Shown here piece by piece: positions 60,725 through 64,000 of a DNA stretch of 64,000 bases. Where the stretch lies: the NCBI RefSeq assembly GCF_048544455.1, contig NC_133538.1:453729311-453793310 (forward strand), in the 5' to 3' direction. Positions within the stretch are counted from its first letter, which is position 1, and every line of letters begins with the position of its first letter. The notes under the pieces are model-generated. The model saw nothing but the letters and a program-made list of their open reading frames with translations. It was not told the origin of the DNA and searched no databases. Position numbers and translations under genes: made by a program. The stretch is from Silene latifolia. Its lineage: Eukaryota > Streptophyta > Magnoliopsida > Caryophyllales > Caryophyllaceae.

Positions 60725-61647
60725 ATGGTTGCAAAAAATAAATCTTCTAGGGCTATTATGAGTCCTAGAACTCCATTCGTTTCCAAACCTGAGGAAACTG
60801 TTTCTGAAAATCCTCTCGGGGCTTCTATTGTTCAACCTCTTGCAGTTGAAAAACCAAGTATTCCACCTCTTGAAATGATTTCTATTTTTCACAGAGAATT
60901 TGAATTCAAACCCACAAAAGCTTTAAAAGATCAACAATCTATTCCAAATTGTCTGAAACCTGAATTTGAAAAAGTCTTGAAGGATAAGGGAATTATTCCT
61001 GCTGATTCCGAAGTCTGGATCCCCGATGATTCTCCTGTCAGTGCAGACTAGTCATGTCCTAGCTGGTTCTTCATCCATGATTGGGCCTTCAGGGCTGGTT
61101 GCAAGCTTCCTTTCTCTCCACCTATGGTGAATGTCATTAAAGAAATTGGTGTGCCTTCCTACCAACTGATGCCCATGGTGTGGAAGGTGGTATGCTCCGT
61201 TGAATATCTCTGCAAAAAACACAATATTTCCTTCTCTCTGGAGGACTTGAAGTCCTGCTATGCTGTCAGGACTAACAGTCCTGGTCGGATCAATTTCAAG
61301 GCCAAGCCTACGACTGCTCCTTTACTCAGCAATCTTGACAGTGGTCATGACAAGAACTGGGCTACTGGATATATGTTCATCAGGACTAATTCTGTGGATC
61401 CTGATCTGGTATATTTGAATTATGATGCCTGTGTTGGTGGTGAATACTCTGAATTTTTTTCTTTATCCTGCATGTTTATTTGTTAGTTTTTAAAGAAAGT
61501 AAATAAATTTAAATGACTCATACCTCTCTTGCTTGCAGTTGATGATTGGTCTTCTGAAATTGAGTACCCTACTGAAAACATATCTGCCTTCCTTGCAATT
61601 CCTCAAATGGAGAGGACTTTGTTGGAGCTTGTGTCCTCCACAATTAG
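60725..61647 (+). pseudogene. Putative gypsy-type transposase-like protein (PF04195-like), truncated
   Basis: ATG at 60725. First frame of 108 codons ends at a TAG (61049-61051) inside the conserved stretch SEVWIPDD...WFFIHDWAFRAGCKLPF; the frame is otherwise continuous. The second part runs LPFSPPMVNVIKEIGVPSYQLMPMVW to LVYLNYDACVGG. A likely intron begins at the GT near 61440 and ends at TTGCAG near 61540, after which DDWSSEIEYPTENI continues in frame until the copia LTR at 61648 cuts it. Family assignment is by memory of the pattern; function unknown. Confidence 0.6.
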
Positions 61648-62673
61648 TGTGATAACATTTATAAATCTCTTATAGGTTCACAAGCGTATACTTCGTATTT
61701 TATCAGTTGATTAACGATTACTTAATAACGGTTGGCTTCCTAGAAAGTTTGACGTTATTATCATACTGATGGCGGTAATCAACTGGTCTCTAAAAGTCAC
61801 ACCTAAAGAATGTGTTTGAGAGATGTGATTATGGAAATGTAATCACATTGATGCCTTATATGAATAAACAGTTAGTCAACGTGTTGATGAGACGATTATT
61901 TAATGCCGATTAAATAATATTAGCTGAGACGAATTATCTGTTAATTCGCAAATTGCATATAATAAGTTATATTTAATTAATGTATATAATGTTAGCTTGG
62001 ACGAATTAATATGTTAATTCGTAATTAAATGTAATCGGTTATATTTAATTAGCTAATTATAAATATGCGATATTTATAGTTAAAGTATATATATTATACG
62101 ATATTGTCATTATACATTATTACAGACCGACATTAATATATCGACTACAAGCTGTTGTGTGTAGACTTATTAATACGGAATAAAATAAATGACAATTTAT
62201 AATAATACACATTATTATACATTTTTGATAACAACTTAAAATAAGGAGATTTTTCTCCTTATTTGGTGTTGGTACCACTCGGTCAAACCGAGATAAGGGA
62301 AAGAAATATTCGCCTTATTCCTTCTTTCATTTTTCGGAAATTATAAAGAGGAAAGGGGATTCATTTCTAACCTAATTGATTTTTGACCTAGCTTTTCTCT
62401 CATCAAAAATTCACACACACAAAACCCTAAAAATTCTACAGAAAATTGGGGATCTCATCCTAGCAATTTGAGCGGCATTTCTCGGAGTATCTTGGGTGCA
62501 ACTAATAGGTGAATATCATTGAGATATTGTTCTTAGGCCGAATTTGCTAGGACCGAAGGTTGAAACTTAATTCTCTACTTTTGTTTATGCAATTTATTTT
62601 ATGACTCGTATTCATCATTATAAATTCGTTATAATCCTTATAATTAATGAGAAGCATACAGATAATTCCCACA
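61648..62673 (+). mobile_element. Copia 5' LTR (H)
   Basis: Begins TGTGATAACATTT and ends ATAATTCCCACA, 1026 bp, followed two bases later by an initiator tRNA-Met PBS, so it is a 5' LTR in plus orientation. The rest of the element leaves the window. It truncates the preceding gene. Confidence 0.88.
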
Positions 62674-62675
62674 AG

Positions 62676-62687
62676 TGGTATCAGAGC
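62676..62687 (+). promoter_or_regulatory. Primer-binding site, initiator tRNA-Met type
   Basis: TGGTATCAGAGC, complementary to the 3' end of plant initiator tRNA-Met, the usual copia primer. Confidence 0.93.
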
Positions 62688-64000
62688 CAAGACCACGAAT
62701 TTTATTTTTGATGATTTTCATAAATTGAATTTAAACAGAATTGTTGAATCGAAAAAGAAAAAGAAAACACACGGCTGAAAAAAATTTTGCCGAGGATTTT
62801 TTTTTTCCAGCCGGTTTTTTTTGTTCTAGTTTTTGATGTTATATTTTCATTTTGATTTTTCATATTGTTTTTTTAATCAGTTAAAATGATTATATGAAGA
62901 ATTGGTAGATGTTTGATTTAATGAAGATTAAGTTAAAATGTAAATGGAAATCGTCATGTTGATGATATAAAAAATTTGTTTTTGCTATATAGTTTTTGGC
63001 ATATACGGTTAATCATGTTTCATTAATTCATATGCTAATCTTGTTCTAATGGCAACTATAAACGATTTTCTTCATCTAATTTTTTTTAGGGCAGAATGCC
63101 GACATGAAAAATTAGGGCTGTTTTTTTTTTTTCCAACCGAGAGTATATGGTTTCTGTTTTTTTAAATTTTTCGTTTTTTCTTTTTCTGAAATGCCGAGAG
63201 AGAAATCAAAAAAAAAAAAAACAGTTGGATTCGGTTTTTGAAGAATTACCGAAAGAGAAAAAAAAAATGTTTTCTGCTTTTTTTTAGCCGGGCTGAAAAA
63301 ATAAATTTTTTTTTTATTTTTTCTTCTCTTCTTTTTCCGAGACCAGAAATAAAAAAAAAGTTGTTTTCGTTTTTTTTGTTGTTCTTGGCCAATAATTAGA
63401 ATTATACATTACTTTATAATGTATGATTAATTGTTGTGAAGAGGTTCACATATCATAGATACCTAATTATTTTAAAGCAGTTTAAAATATTGATGGATTA
63501 AATTCATATTACAAGTTTAATATGAATTAAGATTGAAATTAATGTGAGTAATTGAGGAATTGTCACTTAATTTGATCATTTAAATAGGTGGTTTCGATAA
63601 ATTAATCTACGTAATTAAAGAATTATGTCTTGCATGTTTAATTTATTTAGTTGATGTATTTTTTTGTTAAATGAATCGTTAAATGGTTTTATTTACGTAT
63701 TTTTGCAATCGGTTGTAATTTTTAATACCTAGTGTGGCCTTAGTCAAATTATGTTTCCGTAATGATGGAAACATAATTTTTAATGTAATTTGAGATCTCG
63801 AATCTCCGTTTGGTTTTCTTTATTTATTCCGGTTTTGAAATTATAATGTAAATAGGTTTATTATGTAATTTTAAATTTTAATTTTTGAGACTAAAGATGG
63901 AGATTGGAGCTCACTCCCGGCCCGCTACATGGATCAAGATGGAACATCAAGACAAGTTTCTCGGGTCCAAGGATGGATTCCAAAGTTGTATTTATGTTCA
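62688..64000 (+). mobile_element. Leader of copia element H
   Basis: AT-rich untranslated leader with long A and T homopolymers (62800-63370). The string GCCGA recurs (about 62790, 63100, 63193) in GAAA-rich context. No gag frame is visible before the window ends, though the last 100 bases are less AT-rich. Confidence 0.7.

Noticed and set aside
1..64000. tRNA or rRNA genes
   Set aside because: The only tRNA-related strings are the short primer-binding sites next to LTRs; no cloverleaf was recognised.

Overview
The window reads as intergenic heterochromatin from a large-genome flowering plant, probably a eudicot; Caryophyllales is only a guess. I see no intact host gene and no RNA gene. Almost everything is nested LTR retrotransposons, mostly Athila-type Ty3/gypsy relatives. 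There are also a Tekay-like LTR element, copia/Sirevirus LTRs, a LINE, a CACTA end, two small MITE-like insertions and a decayed FAR1/MULE-like gene. Evidence is LTR ends, five-base target-site duplications (TSDs), primer-binding sites (PBS) matching tRNA-Asp or initiator tRNA-Met, purine tracts and recognisable gag, protease (PRO), RT, RNase H, integrase and ATHILA ORF-1-like proteins.

Left block (1-23319, + strand). Element II is a gag-pro/ORF1 element whose 3' LTR is 21857-23319. Element III (3' end, 1-2746) sits in its 5' part. Element I (4980-18702, TSD GTTTC) sits inside its ORF1, which stays in frame when element I is removed. Element I has its own PRO cut by a reverse copia LTR at 9412 and carries a second ORF1 copy.

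Middle block. A FAR1-like pseudogene (about 24861-26304) is cut by element D (26305-36469, - strand). D is the only element with RT, RNase H and integrase, all damaged. An old LINE (- strand) is split into 58827-58148, 47403-47162 and 37572-36470 by element E (37573-47161, TSD CCGAG/CCGGG) and element C (47404-58147, TSD AATAT). E in turn holds a solo LTR (43793-45695, TSD ACAAT), a MITE-like insert and a CACTA end. C holds a solo Sirevirus-like LTR (51823-53424, TSD ATAAT).

Right block (58828-64000). A partial Tekay-like LTR, a short gene resembling the putative gypsy-type transposase family with one apparent intron, then a copia 5' LTR with its PBS and leader.

The most interesting signals are cis-structures shared by unrelated elements. 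(1) Each element has its own roughly 10-12 bp motif, palindromic in most, repeated about every 20 bp in its LTR; in elements with ORF1 the same motif recurs upstream of ORF1. (2) A hairpin with a (G/A)GGA loop and covarying stems lies just before the 3' polypurine tract, and a related hairpin plus purine tract recurs after ORF1 or PRO. (3) Gag-pro-only elements share a PRO C-terminal tail in place of pol. (4) Element E combines Tekay-type ends with only an ORF1-like gene. All readings are by eye; no search or alignment was run.
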